From Streptomyces sp. ISL-43 (GTDB taxonomy: Bacteria > Actinomycetota > Actinomycetes > Streptomycetales > Streptomycetaceae), in contig NZ_JAGGOT010000008.1 in NCBI RefSeq assembly GCF_018614195.1, positions 182,792 to 246,791 on the forward strand: a stretch of DNA of 64,000 nt, written 5' to 3'. Position numbers and translations under genes: made by a program. The notes beneath the pieces were generated by a model. The model was not told the origin of the DNA. It saw only the letters and a program-made list of their open reading frames with translations, and did no database searches. How positions within the stretch are numbered: the stretch's first letter is position 1; every line of letters starts with the position of its first letter. Of this stretch, positions 25,764-33,560 are shown piece after piece.

Positions 25764-26785
25764 TGACCGCCGTGATGCCGGGCGCGCTGCCCGCCCCGGC
25801 CGGACACGTCGGCCTAGGTGACGACCGCGCCGCCGCCCCTGGCGGGGAGAGCCTGCGGTCGGTGGTCGAGCGGGCGCTGGGCGACGTACTCGCCGCGTGC
25901 CCGCCGCTCGGCGCGGGCTCCCCCATGCTGCACACCGGCGCCTTCGTGGTGGACCCCCCCTTCTTCGGGGACGGGGACATCGGACAGGTCGCGGTCTGCG
26001 GCACCGTCAACGAGATCGCGGCGGCGGGCGCCGAGCCGGTGGCGCTGACCCTGTCGGTCATCGCCGAGGCCGGCCTGCCGCTGGCGCGGCTGAGCAGGAT
26101 GGCCGCCTCCGTACGGGACTGCGCGCGCGAGGCCGGCGTGGTGGTGTCCGCGGTGGACGTCCGCGCGGTGCGGGCGGGCGAGGCCGACCAGCTGTACGTC
26201 CAGACCACGGGCATCGGGGTCTTCCCGCGCGGTGCGCCGCGGCGGAGCGCGGCGAAGGCCGGCGACCGGATCGTGCTGAGCGCCCCGCTGGGCGGCTACG
26301 GCGCACACCTGCTGTCGGTGCGCGAGCTGCTCGGTTACGAGAGCATCATCAGCGGCGCCTGCGCCCCGCTGGCCTCGCTGCTCGCGCTGGTCCGCGGCCG
26401 CGTGCCGTGGGACGCGGTGCGGGCGGTGCGCCCGGTGGCGGGCGAGGGCCTGGCCCCGGTGCTGCGCGCGCTGGCGCACGAGGCGGCCTTGGACCTTCGG
26501 GTCGAGGAGCTCGCGCTGCCGGTCCGCTACGAGGTGCGGATGGCCCTGGACACGCTGGGGGTCGCCCCCTGGCACGCCGCCGGCGCGAGCTGCCTGTGCC
26601 TGCTGGTCGCCGAGGAGTACGCCGAGGACGTGCTCGCGGCGCTGCGCGCGCATCCGCTGGGCATGGAGGCGGCCGACGTGGGTGTGGTGCTGCCCGGCAG
26701 CGGGGCGGGCGTGGAGCTGGTGCGCGCCGATGGCTCCGGTGTGCCCCTCGCGCCCGAACCGGCGCCGCCCGCGAGGCTGTCGTAG
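25763..26785 (+). CDS. HypE/PurM-superfamily ATP-dependent enzyme, terminal Cys replaced by Ser
   Basis: This 340-residue protein belongs to the HypE/AIR-synthase/ThiL/SelD superfamily. The HypE-like motif FVVDPPFFGDGDIGQVAVCGTVNE lies near residues 62-85, given here only to mark the family. HypE binds ATP and dehydrates a thiocarboxamide on its own C-terminal Cys (ending PRIC) to a thiocyanate during NiFe-hydrogenase cyanide ligand synthesis. This protein ends PARLS, so the acceptor position appears to be Ser. No other hydrogenase gene is near. Its stop-start coupling to the AfsA homologue ties it to the cluster. An ATP-dependent dehydration, for example amide to nitrile on a free substrate, is a reasonable but unproven idea. 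Confidence 0.72.
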   Translation: MTAVMPGALPAPAGHVGLGDDRAAAPGGESLRSVVERALGDVLAACPPLGAGSPMLHTGAFVVDPPFFGDGDIGQVAVCGTVNEIAAAGAEPVALTLSVIAEAGLPLARLSRMAASVRDCAREAGVVVSAVDVRAVRAGEADQLYVQTTGIGVFPRGAPRRSAAKAGDRIVLSAPLGGYGAHLLSVRELLGYESIISGACAPLASLLALVRGRVPWDAVRAVRPVAGEGLAPVLRALAHEAALDLRVEELALPVRYEVRMALDTLGVAPWHAAGASCLCLLVAEEYAEDVLAALRAHPLGMEAADVGVVLPGSGAGVELVRADGSGVPLAPEPAPPARLS

Positions 26786-26834
26786 CCGCACGGACCCGTC
26801 GTACGCCTCTCCCCGCCGGAAGGACCGGCAGGAC

Positions 26835-26865
26835 CTCCGCCCGCACCGCTCCGGTGCGGGCGGAG
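26835..26865 (+). terminator. 13-bp hairpin terminator after the HypE-like gene
   Basis: Arms 26835-26847 and 26853-26865 are perfect reverse complements with a 5-nt loop. The hairpin starts 50 bp after the HypE-like stop. Confidence 0.8.
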
Positions 26866-26989
26866 CCATGTCCGGGGCGGGGCGGAGCGGTGTCCAGGTC
26901 CCGCCCGGTTCGCGGGATAGCGGAATGCTCACGCCGGCCCGGTTCCGGGCGCTTTCCGTACCGGACGGGGCTATTCCTCACACCGGCTC

Positions 26990-27175
26990 CGCCCATCAAG
27001 CTAACTTCAATCATCTCCTGCACTTATTCAGACATCGGGTTTCGGTCCTGTCGACCGAAGAACGCTTGTCAGGGAAAACCCTGACAACAAAACAAGACAC
27101 CCCTACAAGACTTACAGCCGAATACGCACATCCGTTCTCCGGAGTAAAGAGAACGCGCACCCGAGGAGACGTGCC
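26990..27175 (+). promoter_or_regulatory. low-GC promoter region of the first LAL regulator with two palindromes
   Basis: GC content falls sharply here compared with its surroundings. Two inverted repeats are visible. One has 7-bp arms TTCGGTC/GACCGAA at 27041-27059 with a 5-nt loop. The other has 9-bp arms TTGTCAGGG/CCCTGACAA at 27066-27087 with an aaaa loop. They lie about 90-135 bp before the LAL start and look like operator sites. The gap 26786-27175 contains no supported gene. Confidence 0.55.
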
Positions 27176-29512
27176 ATGTACAAGGAACCGCTGACGCCGG
27201 TACGGGCGGAAGAACTCGCCTTGCTGCGGCGCACGCTGCTCCTGGCACGGGAGTCCCCTCAGTTCACACGCGTCACAGGGGAGGCGTGGTCGGGCAAGAC
27301 CTGCCTGATGCGCCGGCTGTCGAAATCCGCGCAGCGGGAGGGCTGGACCGTCGCCTTCGGCAGCGTGCCGCGCCCGGGCCCCTCCCGCCCCTTCGAGGTG
27401 CTCGTCGACGCCCTCGACGAGCACCTCGGCCGCGCCGACGGCTCCCTGTTCGCCGCCCTGGGCACCACCCACACCCGCGCCCTGGCCGCGTACTTCCCCT
27501 CGCTCGCGACCGCCCCCGGGGTCCCGTGCACGGCGCTCGCCCCGCCCGACGCCTACGGCGCCGTCCGCGCCCTGCGGGCCCTGATCGAGATCCTGGCGGG
27601 CGACGGCGGCCTGCTGCTGGCCCTGGACGACGTCCACCGCGCGAGCCCCGAGACCCTCGACTTCCTGACCCACCTCGTCCACCACCCGCCGCGGGCCCCG
27701 GTCCTGACGGTGTTCGCCCACCGCACCGGCGCCACCGCCCGCCACCTGTCCGCCGTCTCCTACGACAGCTCCCGGGTCCGCCACCTCCCGCTGGCCCCGC
27801 TCCCCGAGGACCAGGCGCGCACCCTGCTCCCGGCCGGCCTGGACCCGGTCACCGAGGCGCAGGCGCTGCGCGACGGCGCGGGCGTGCCCGGCCTGCTGCG
27901 GGCGCTGGCCCACGAGCCCGGTGCCGGGCTGCGCGCCGTCCCCGAACTGTCCCTCGGCGCACCGCCCGTGCTGCAGCACGGGCCGGTGGAACTGCACTCC
28001 CTGTCCGCCCTGGGCTGGCACACCGCCTGCGCGGCCGCCGTCCTGGGCTCCCCCTTCACCCCGGGCCAGGCGGCCGCGACCGCCCAGCTGAGCGAGGAGG
28101 AGGTACGGCGCGGCCTGGACGAGCTGCACGCCGAGGGCCTGGTCGTCCCGGACGGCTCCGCGCTGCGCTTCCGCTTCACCCGCCCCGCGGTACGGGCCCT
28201 GCTGTACCACGCATCCGGCGCGGGCTGGCGCGGCGCGGCCCGGCAGCGGGCCGTCCTCGCGCTGCGCGCCGACCGCTCCCCGGCGGCGCGGCTCGCGCTG
28301 GCCGCGCACCTGGAGGACACCGACCCGCTCAGCGCGGCGGACGTGCGCGAGCTGACCCTGGCGGCGCGGGACGGGCTGTTCCGCCAGCCCGCCCGGTCCG
28401 TACGGGCGCTGCGCCGGGTGACGGCGTACCCGCAGGCCTCCCTGGAGTCCCATCTGCTGCTGTACAAGGCCCTGGTGGTGGCCGGCGAACCGGAGGAGGC
28501 GCTGCGCGGATACGCCGGGCTGTGGCCGCGCGTCCACGCGCTCTGGGCGCCGGACGGCCGGTACGAGGCCCTGCTCTGGCGGGTGCGGGCCCTGCGGCTG
28601 CTCGGCCGGGGCGAGCAGGCCCGCGTGCTGCTCGACGCCGACGGGTCCTCCCCGGCGCAGGGCGGGGAACTGCTGGGCGAGTGGGCCGCGCTGGCCCTGG
28701 AGAGCGTCCCGGAGCCCGGCTCCGGATCGGGCGCCTCGGGCTCCGGATCGGGCGCCTCGGGCTCCGGATCGGGCGCCTCGGGCTGGGAAGCCGCCCTGGA
28801 GGCCGCCCACGGCGCCCTGGCCGCGGCGGGCCCGCCGCAGGATCCCGGGCACGCGCACGCCCTGGCCCGGCTGGCCGCCGTCCAGTCCGCCGCCGGGGAC
28901 CTGGCGGGCGCCGCGCACAGCGCCCGCGGGGCCGCCCCGCTCCTGGACTCCCTCGACGACGACGGGTGCGCGGCCGTTCTGGAGGCGCTGCGCTGGCTGG
29001 TCTGCGCCGAGTGCGCGCTGGGCGACCCGGCGGCCCTGCGCCACGCCGAGCGCGGCGTCCGACTGGCCCTGCGGCACGGGCAGGGCCTCCTGCTGGGGCA
29101 GCTGGCCTCAGGCCTGGCCCGGGCCCGCCTGGCGGCCGGGGACCGCGCCGGTGCGGGCGCCCCCGCCGCTCTCGCGGCCGAGGCGTTCCGCCGTATCGGC
29201 GCGCCCGTGCCAATGCCCGTGCCGACGCCGCTGCCGGCGCCGGCACCAACACCCGACGTGTCCGGAATTAACCGTCGGGTGGCCGGATATCAACCCGCCG
29301 GTAACGTCGAGGGCCTGCTCTCGGAGCTGAGCTCGCGCGAGCTGGAAATTGCCTCGCTCGTCGGCGACGGAAGCACCAATCAAAATATCGCCACGCGCCT
29401 CGACATCAGCGTGAAAACCGTGGAGACGTACATGAGCCGGATATTCAAGAAGCTCGGCGTGAATTCACGTTCTCAGGTCGCCCGCGCGATCGGCAGAAAC
29501 GACGGCCATTAG
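27176..29512 (+). CDS. LAL-type LuxR-family transcriptional regulator
   Basis: This 778-residue large ATP-binding LuxR regulator has an N-terminal P-loop variant GEAWSGKT at about residues 36-43 and a Walker B LLLALDDVHRA at about 143-153. A long TPR-like middle follows. The C-terminal LuxR helix-turn-helix spans SSRELEIASLVGDGSTNQNIATRL to VNSRSQVARAI (about residues 718-772). A Gly/Ser/Ala repeat at about 515-535 is coded by a 21-bp tandem repeat. ATG at 27176 has GAGGAG upstream. Two palindromes precede it. It is probably a pathway-specific activator. Confidence 0.9.
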   Translation: MYKEPLTPVRAEELALLRRTLLLARESPQFTRVTGEAWSGKTCLMRRLSKSAQREGWTVAFGSVPRPGPSRPFEVLVDALDEHLGRADGSLFAALGTTHTRALAAYFPSLATAPGVPCTALAPPDAYGAVRALRALIEILAGDGGLLLALDDVHRASPETLDFLTHLVHHPPRAPVLTVFAHRTGATARHLSAVSYDSSRVRHLPLAPLPEDQARTLLPAGLDPVTEAQALRDGAGVPGLLRALAHEPGAGLRAVPELSLGAPPVLQHGPVELHSLSALGWHTACAAAVLGSPFTPGQAAATAQLSEEEVRRGLDELHAEGLVVPDGSALRFRFTRPAVRALLYHASGAGWRGAARQRAVLALRADRSPAARLALAAHLEDTDPLSAADVRELTLAARDGLFRQPARSVRALRRVTAYPQASLESHLLLYKALVVAGEPEEALRGYAGLWPRVHALWAPDGRYEALLWRVRALRLLGRGEQARVLLDADGSSPAQGGELLGEWAALALESVPEPGSGSGASGSGSGASGSGSGASGWEAALEAAHGALAAAGPPQDPGHAHALARLAAVQSAAGDLAGAAHSARGAAPLLDSLDDDGCAAVLEALRWLVCAECALGDPAALRHAERGVRLALRHGQGLLLGQLASGLARARLAAGDRAGAGAPAALAAEAFRRIGAPVPMPVPTPLPAPAPTPDVSGINRRVAGYQPAGNVEGLLSELSSRELEIASLVGDGSTNQNIATRLDISVKTVETYMSRIFKKLGVNSRSQVARAIGRNDGH
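28718..28780 (+). repeat. three exact 21-bp tandem repeats inside the LAL gene
   Basis: The unit ggctccggatcgggcgcctc plus g is repeated three times in phase and codes GSGSGAS units in the linker before the C-terminal region. In-frame slippage could vary linker length between strains. Confidence 0.9.
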
Positions 29513-29570
29513 CCGCCGGAAATCCGGCCGCCATTCCGGCCTTTTATCGGGCGGGTGGAAACGGGCAAGA

Positions 29571-29611
29571 AAAAGCCCCGCCACTCGAACTTGGGGTTCC
29601 GAGGGCGGGGC
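29571..29611. terminator. imperfect GC-rich hairpin downstream of the LAL gene
   Basis: Arms 29575-29587 and 29600-29611 pair with one bulged base. The A tract at 29570-29574 reads as a T tract on the minus strand. It can end transcription in either direction. Confidence 0.6.
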
Positions 29612-29719
29612 GAATGGGCGACTCGACCGGTCGGGGGAACCGGGAGCGAAGACCCACGACCAGAGAGTTCCATCCCCCGCTTGTGAGCGACTTAAGGCAA
29701 CTTTCCGGGATACGAAAAA

Positions 29720-29750
29720 GAGCAGGCCCGCCGGTGTGGCGGGCCTGCTC
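29720..29750. terminator. 13-bp hairpin terminator after the small secreted peptide gene
   Basis: Arms 29720-29732 and 29738-29750 are perfect complements with a ggtgt loop. A preceding aaaaa reads as U run on the minus strand, 23 bp after the peptide stop. Confidence 0.82.
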
Positions 29751-29772
29751 TCAGCACACGTCAAGCGGAACG

Positions 29773-29943
29773 TCAGCCCCAGCGCTCGTCCAGCGGGGCC
29801 AGCACCGGCGGGGCCGGCTCGCTGACGGCGCTCACCGTCGAGCCCACACCGATCGCCTGCACGGAGCCCGCCCCCACGGACACCGCGACGCCGAACGCGA
29901 TCAGAAGCGCGGCTGTCATGTTTCGAAGACCAAGGCCGTTCAT
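29773..29943 (-). CDS. small secreted peptide of unknown function
   Basis: This 56-residue protein starts at ATG 29943 with GGGGG five bases upstream; another ATG 12 bp earlier is possible. The N-terminus MNGLGLRNMTAALLIAF, continuing hydrophobic to AGSVQA, is a signal peptide with a probable cleavage near residues 28-30. The mature part would be only about 27 residues, ending APLDERWG. It has no cysteines, so it is not a chaplin or a typical lanthipeptide. A terminator follows at once. It is transcribed divergently from the HTH regulator at 30082, which may control it. Confidence 0.65.
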   Translation of the reverse strand: MNGLGLRNMTAALLIAFGVAVSVGAGSVQAIGVGSTVSAVSEPAPPVLAPLDERWG

Positions 29944-30081
29944 ACTTACCCCCAAGTTTGGTAAGGCCCGTTGTGGTTACGTCAATTAGTCTGCCGAGTT
30001 TCAATACCGGACCCAACCCTTCCCCGCTGTCGTAAAGTTGCCTGGCAACTAGTTCTCGCAACCGGGGGGAGAAAAAGCGAG

Positions 30082-31161
30082 ATGCCCGAAAATGCCCTCA
30101 CTGGAGCAGGTTTCGCCAAGCTGGACGACACGAGTGCGTCCGCCTACCGGTACGCGGTCCTGCGCGGCCGCTACGAGCGGGCGGACGTCGCCGAGGAACT
30201 GGAGGTGAGCACCGACCACGCCCTGCTGATGGAGCAGACCCTGCGGCAGCTGCACCTGCTGCGCCCGATGCCGGGGGAGCCCGACGTACTGGTGCCCATC
30301 AGCCCGGGCGCCGCCGTGGTGGATCTGGTGGCCCCCGCGGAGAACGAGATCCGCGAACTGCAGCAGTCCGTCAGCGAGGTGCGGACGGACATGCTCGCGC
30401 TGCTGCCCGCGTACTTCGAGAGCCGCCGCCGGCGCAACGAGGCCGAGGCCTTCGATGTCATCCCCGACATCAAGGCCCTACAGGCCATGCTCGACGACTA
30501 CGGCTCGCGCTGCCGCTTCGAGATCCTGACGGCGCAGCCCGGCGGCCCGCGCAGTCCCGAGATGCTGGAGCAGGCCCTTCCGCAGTCCCTGGGACGGCTG
30601 GAGAAGGGGCTGCGGCTCAAGCAGCTCTACCAGCACACGGTCCGCAGCGACCTGGCCACCACTTCCTACGTCCGGTCCGTCACCACCGCGGGCGCCGAGG
30701 TGCGCACCACGGACCAGATGGTCGACCGCATGGTCATCTACGACCGCGAGATCGTCTTCCTGCCCGAACAGCACGTCCAGGGCCGGGTACCGGGCGCCGT
30801 GGTGGTCCGCGAACCCACCCTGGTCGCCTTCCTCTGCAAGGTGTACGACCACCTGTGGGCCGGAGCCGCCCCCTTCATCCCCGGCCTGGAGGAGCTCACC
30901 GCCATCAACGACGAGCTCAAGCTGTCGATCGTCAAACTGATGGCGGAGGGCCACAAGGACGAGCTCGTCGCGCGGCGCCTGGGCATGTCGGTGCGCACCG
31001 CCCGGCGCCACATCTCCCAGATCATGGCCGAGGTGGAGTCCACCAGCCGGTTCCAGGCGGGGTTCAACGTGGCCATGTCCGGCATGCTCGACGAGTCGGT
31101 CGGCGCCGAGCCCGGCCGCACCGGCGCCCCGCACCCGGGCCCCAGGTACGACCAGTACTAG
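30082..31161 (+). CDS. HTH (LuxR-type C-terminus) transcriptional regulator with TrmB-like layout
   Basis: This 359-residue DNA-binding protein has residues about 15-60 as a winged-helix-like region (YAVLRGRYERADVAEELEVS). A middle effector-like domain follows. Residues about 295-345 form a LuxR-type helix-turn-helix, LMAEGHKDELVARRLGMSVRTARRHI. It has no N-terminal receiver Asp pocket and no P-loop, so it is neither a response regulator nor a LAL. ATG at 30082 follows GGGGGGAG; an in-frame start 111 bp upstream is less likely. It is divergent from the secreted peptide and 111 bp before the second AfsA gene. Confidence 0.85.
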   Translation: MPENALTGAGFAKLDDTSASAYRYAVLRGRYERADVAEELEVSTDHALLMEQTLRQLHLLRPMPGEPDVLVPISPGAAVVDLVAPAENEIRELQQSVSEVRTDMLALLPAYFESRRRRNEAEAFDVIPDIKALQAMLDDYGSRCRFEILTAQPGGPRSPEMLEQALPQSLGRLEKGLRLKQLYQHTVRSDLATTSYVRSVTTAGAEVRTTDQMVDRMVIYDREIVFLPEQHVQGRVPGAVVVREPTLVAFLCKVYDHLWAGAAPFIPGLEELTAINDELKLSIVKLMAEGHKDELVARRLGMSVRTARRHISQIMAEVESTSRFQAGFNVAMSGMLDESVGAEPGRTGAPHPGPRYDQY

Positions 31162-31272
31162 CTGACACACAGCAAGCTGCCATCGCCGTCCGCTGGCCGC
31201 ACCTCCCGCCCCCCGGCAGTCTGAATCACCGGGAGCCTCAACGGGAGGCGGCCGGGACGGGGGTGGGTCAGC

Positions 31273-32325
31273 GTGAGCAGTACCGCACTCGCCGGCTGGG
31301 AGGCACCGGCCGGCCGGCCCTCGGCCGCCGACTGGGACATACCCGCGGACCCGGGCCCGTCCGCCCGCCGGTCCGCCCCCGGCGCCACCACCCGGCACCT
31401 GGTCCACCGCCCCCGCACCTGGGAGCACCACGGACTGTCCCCGGTGGAGGACGCCTCCGAGGAGTTCGCGCTCGCCGCCGACCTCCCCCGCGACCACCCG
31501 CTCCTCAACGACGGCCCCGGACGCTTCCACGACATCCAGGCGGCCTCCGAGATGGTCCGCGAGGTGGGCGAGTTCATCGGCCAGAGCCACTTCGGCGTCC
31601 CGGCCGACCGCACCGGCATCTTCTACCGGTTCGGCATCGACGTCCCCGACCTCGCCGCCTGGCGGACCCGTCCCGACCCGGCACGGCTGACCGCGACGCT
31701 GGTGGTGACCCCCGACAAGCTGATCGGCGGGGTGCCGCGCGCCCTGGACTTCCGCACCGCCCTGGAGATCGACGACGTCCGGTGCGGAACCGGCTCGGCC
31801 AACGTGGTCTTCCTGCCGCCCGTGCTGCGCCGCAGCCACCGCGAGCAGAGCCGCGCCACGGCCTTCGCCGCCGCGTCCGGCCGGCTCGACGACGGCCCGG
31901 GCTCCCCGGTGGACCCCGCCGACGTGGGGCGCGCCGACCCGGCCAACGTCATGCTCCACGACGCCTCGCGACCCTCGCACGGCAGGCTCTCGGTGGGCGT
32001 GTCCGTACCCCCGCTGTGGCCCTCGGCCCAGGGGGCGGGAGACGGCCACGTCACCGCCCTGGTCCTGCTGGAGACGCTGCGTCAGGCCTCGCTCCTCGCG
32101 GCCCTGGGCACCCATCAGCTGACGCCGGCGCGCTGTGCGCTCGCTTCCCTGCGGGTCCACTTCCGCGGCTACGCGGAAAGGGACCTGGCGATGCGCTGCG
32201 CGGCGGTGTCGGGAGTACTGGAGCACGACGGCCGGGGCCGGCGCCTGGTCCCGGTCACCCTCACCCTGACCCAGGCCGGCCGCACCGTGCTGGAGGCCGT
32301 CACCAAGGTGGTGGAGGACCACTGA
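31273..32325 (+). CDS. AfsA-family protein, copy 2
   Basis: This 350-residue second A-factor synthase-like protein is clearly related to but divergent from the one at 24786. It shares RHLVHRP, GGVPRALDF and VFLPPVLRRSHRE, and VLLETLRQASLLAA matches the second-repeat core. The segment before that core, which in AfsA reads like DH-V-PG-M, is degenerate here (DGHVTAL). The gene starts with GTG at 31273, with GGGGGTGGG upstream. It converges on the PPTase gene with only 21 bp between stops. Either signal synthesis or a biosynthetic role is possible; altered first-repeat residues could mean altered chemistry. Confidence 0.82.
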   Translation: MSSTALAGWEAPAGRPSAADWDIPADPGPSARRSAPGATTRHLVHRPRTWEHHGLSPVEDASEEFALAADLPRDHPLLNDGPGRFHDIQAASEMVREVGEFIGQSHFGVPADRTGIFYRFGIDVPDLAAWRTRPDPARLTATLVVTPDKLIGGVPRALDFRTALEIDDVRCGTGSANVVFLPPVLRRSHREQSRATAFAAASGRLDDGPGSPVDPADVGRADPANVMLHDASRPSHGRLSVGVSVPPLWPSAQGAGDGHVTALVLLETLRQASLLAALGTHQLTPARCALASLRVHFRGYAERDLAMRCAAVSGVLEHDGRGRRLVPVTLTLTQAGRTVLEAVTKVVEDH

Positions 32326-32346
32326 CCGGCCCGCAGTCCGCGCGGG

Positions 32347-33192
32347 TCACGCGGCCGCCTCGGCGAGGGCCTCGTGGATCGCCTCGACCGCCTCGGCGTC
32401 CAGCATGGAGGTGACCTCGGTGTCCGGCGTGCTGCCGAAACCGGCGTCGTACACGGCGGCGCTCACGGTGAAGTCCACGCCCCCGCTGTCGAGGGCGTAG
32501 GTGCGGAAGGACCACTCGTCCCCCTCCCCCGGCGTCCCGTCCGGGCTCAGCACCCGGGTCCGCCCGCCGTCGGGGCCGAAGCCGAACTCGGTGAAGCGGA
32601 ACTGCATGCCCTGCCCGATCGCCTTGCTGTACGCCTCCTTGAGCGTCCACAGGCGCACCAGGGTCGCGTTGCGGTCCGCCTCGGCGATGGCCGCGAGGTC
32701 CCTGCGCTCCTGCGGGGTGCAGATGCGCCGGTCCAGGCCCGGCCGGTAGAGCCGGCGGCCGGCCGGTTCGGCGTCCACGCCGATCAGCCCGCGGCTGGTC
32801 AGCGCGACGACGAGCAGTTCGTCGGTGTGGCTGAGGCTGATGTCGATCTGGTCGCAGCCGCGCAGGTACGGGCGCCCGGTGGGGCCGTAGGCGAGCTCCA
32901 GATCGGCCGCGTCGGCGGACAGCGCGGCGCCGGCCGCGTGCTTGAGCAGCAGCCGGGAGGCCGCGTACCGGCTGCGCATGTCGGGGTGCTCGATGTCCTG
33001 GAAGCGCGCCCAGTCCCGGCCCAGTACGGCGCGCAGCGCGGGCGCCCGTTCGTCGTCGGGGCGCCAGTCGGCGAGGCGGCCGTGCACCAGGGCGCTGCCG
33101 TGCCGGTGCAGTTCGGCGCGCACCCGCGCCCAGTCGCCGCGGTCGCCCGGGCCGGCGACGGCGATGGGCTCGCCCAGTGCCGGAGCGGTCAT
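32347..33192 (-). CDS. Sfp-type 4'-phosphopantetheinyl transferase
   Basis: This 281-residue cytosolic enzyme moves phosphopantetheine from CoA to the Ser of carrier proteins. Motifs are IDISLSHTDELLVVAL, IGVDAEP with the Mg-binding Asp, and LWTLKEAYSKAIGQG with the catalytic Glu and Lys. ATG at 33192 overlaps the ACP stop. The direct coupling to an ACP gene, plus a second ACP at 10457, shows its targets. It ends the operon FAAL, acyl-CoA dehydrogenase, ACP, PPTase. Confidence 0.95.
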   Translation of the reverse strand: MTAPALGEPIAVAGPGDRGDWARVRAELHRHGSALVHGRLADWRPDDERAPALRAVLGRDWARFQDIEHPDMRSRYAASRLLLKHAAGAALSADAADLELAYGPTGRPYLRGCDQIDISLSHTDELLVVALTSRGLIGVDAEPAGRRLYRPGLDRRICTPQERRDLAAIAEADRNATLVRLWTLKEAYSKAIGQGMQFRFTEFGFGPDGGRTRVLSPDGTPGEGDEWSFRTYALDSGGVDFTVSAAVYDAGFGSTPDTEVTSMLDAEAVEAIHEALAEAAA

Positions 33193-33491
33193 CCGACCTC
33201 GTACCCGCCCACCTCGACGACCGCCGCGGGCCGCGCACCGCGCGCGGCGAGGTGCACCACCAGGTCGTGGACGGTGGAGTGGTCCCAGACCCAGGCGGGT
33301 TCGAGGGGGATCGCGAAATCGTCCTCCACGTCACCGCACAGGCTCAGCGCGCCGACGGAGTCCAGCCCGTACTCGGCCAGCGGCACCGACGCGTCGATGC
33401 TGTCGGGGTGCCGGCCGAGGTAGACGGAGAGCCGCTCGATCAGCCATCCGTACAGCGGCGCCGCGTTGCGCGGCGATACGGGGAGGGTCAT
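33189..33491 (-). CDS. acyl carrier protein
   Basis: This 100-residue carrier has the modification site YGLDSVGALSL near residues 40-50. ATG at 33491 follows AAGGAG. It overlaps the PPTase start by four bases. Upstream are an acyl-CoA dehydrogenase-like enzyme and a fatty acyl-AMP ligase, so this ACP is likely loaded by the ligase and its acyl chain desaturated while tethered. It is a paralogue of the ACP at 10457. Confidence 0.95.
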   Translation of the reverse strand: MTLPVSPRNAAPLYGWLIERLSVYLGRHPDSIDASVPLAEYGLDSVGALSLCGDVEDDFAIPLEPAWVWDHSTVHDLVVHLAARGARPAAVVEVGGYEVG

Positions 33492-33560
33492 GCCGGTACT
33501 CCTTTATGTGGTTCGGGGTTCAGGGTTCGGGTTCGGTACGGCCGGGCGCCGCGGAGGCCC

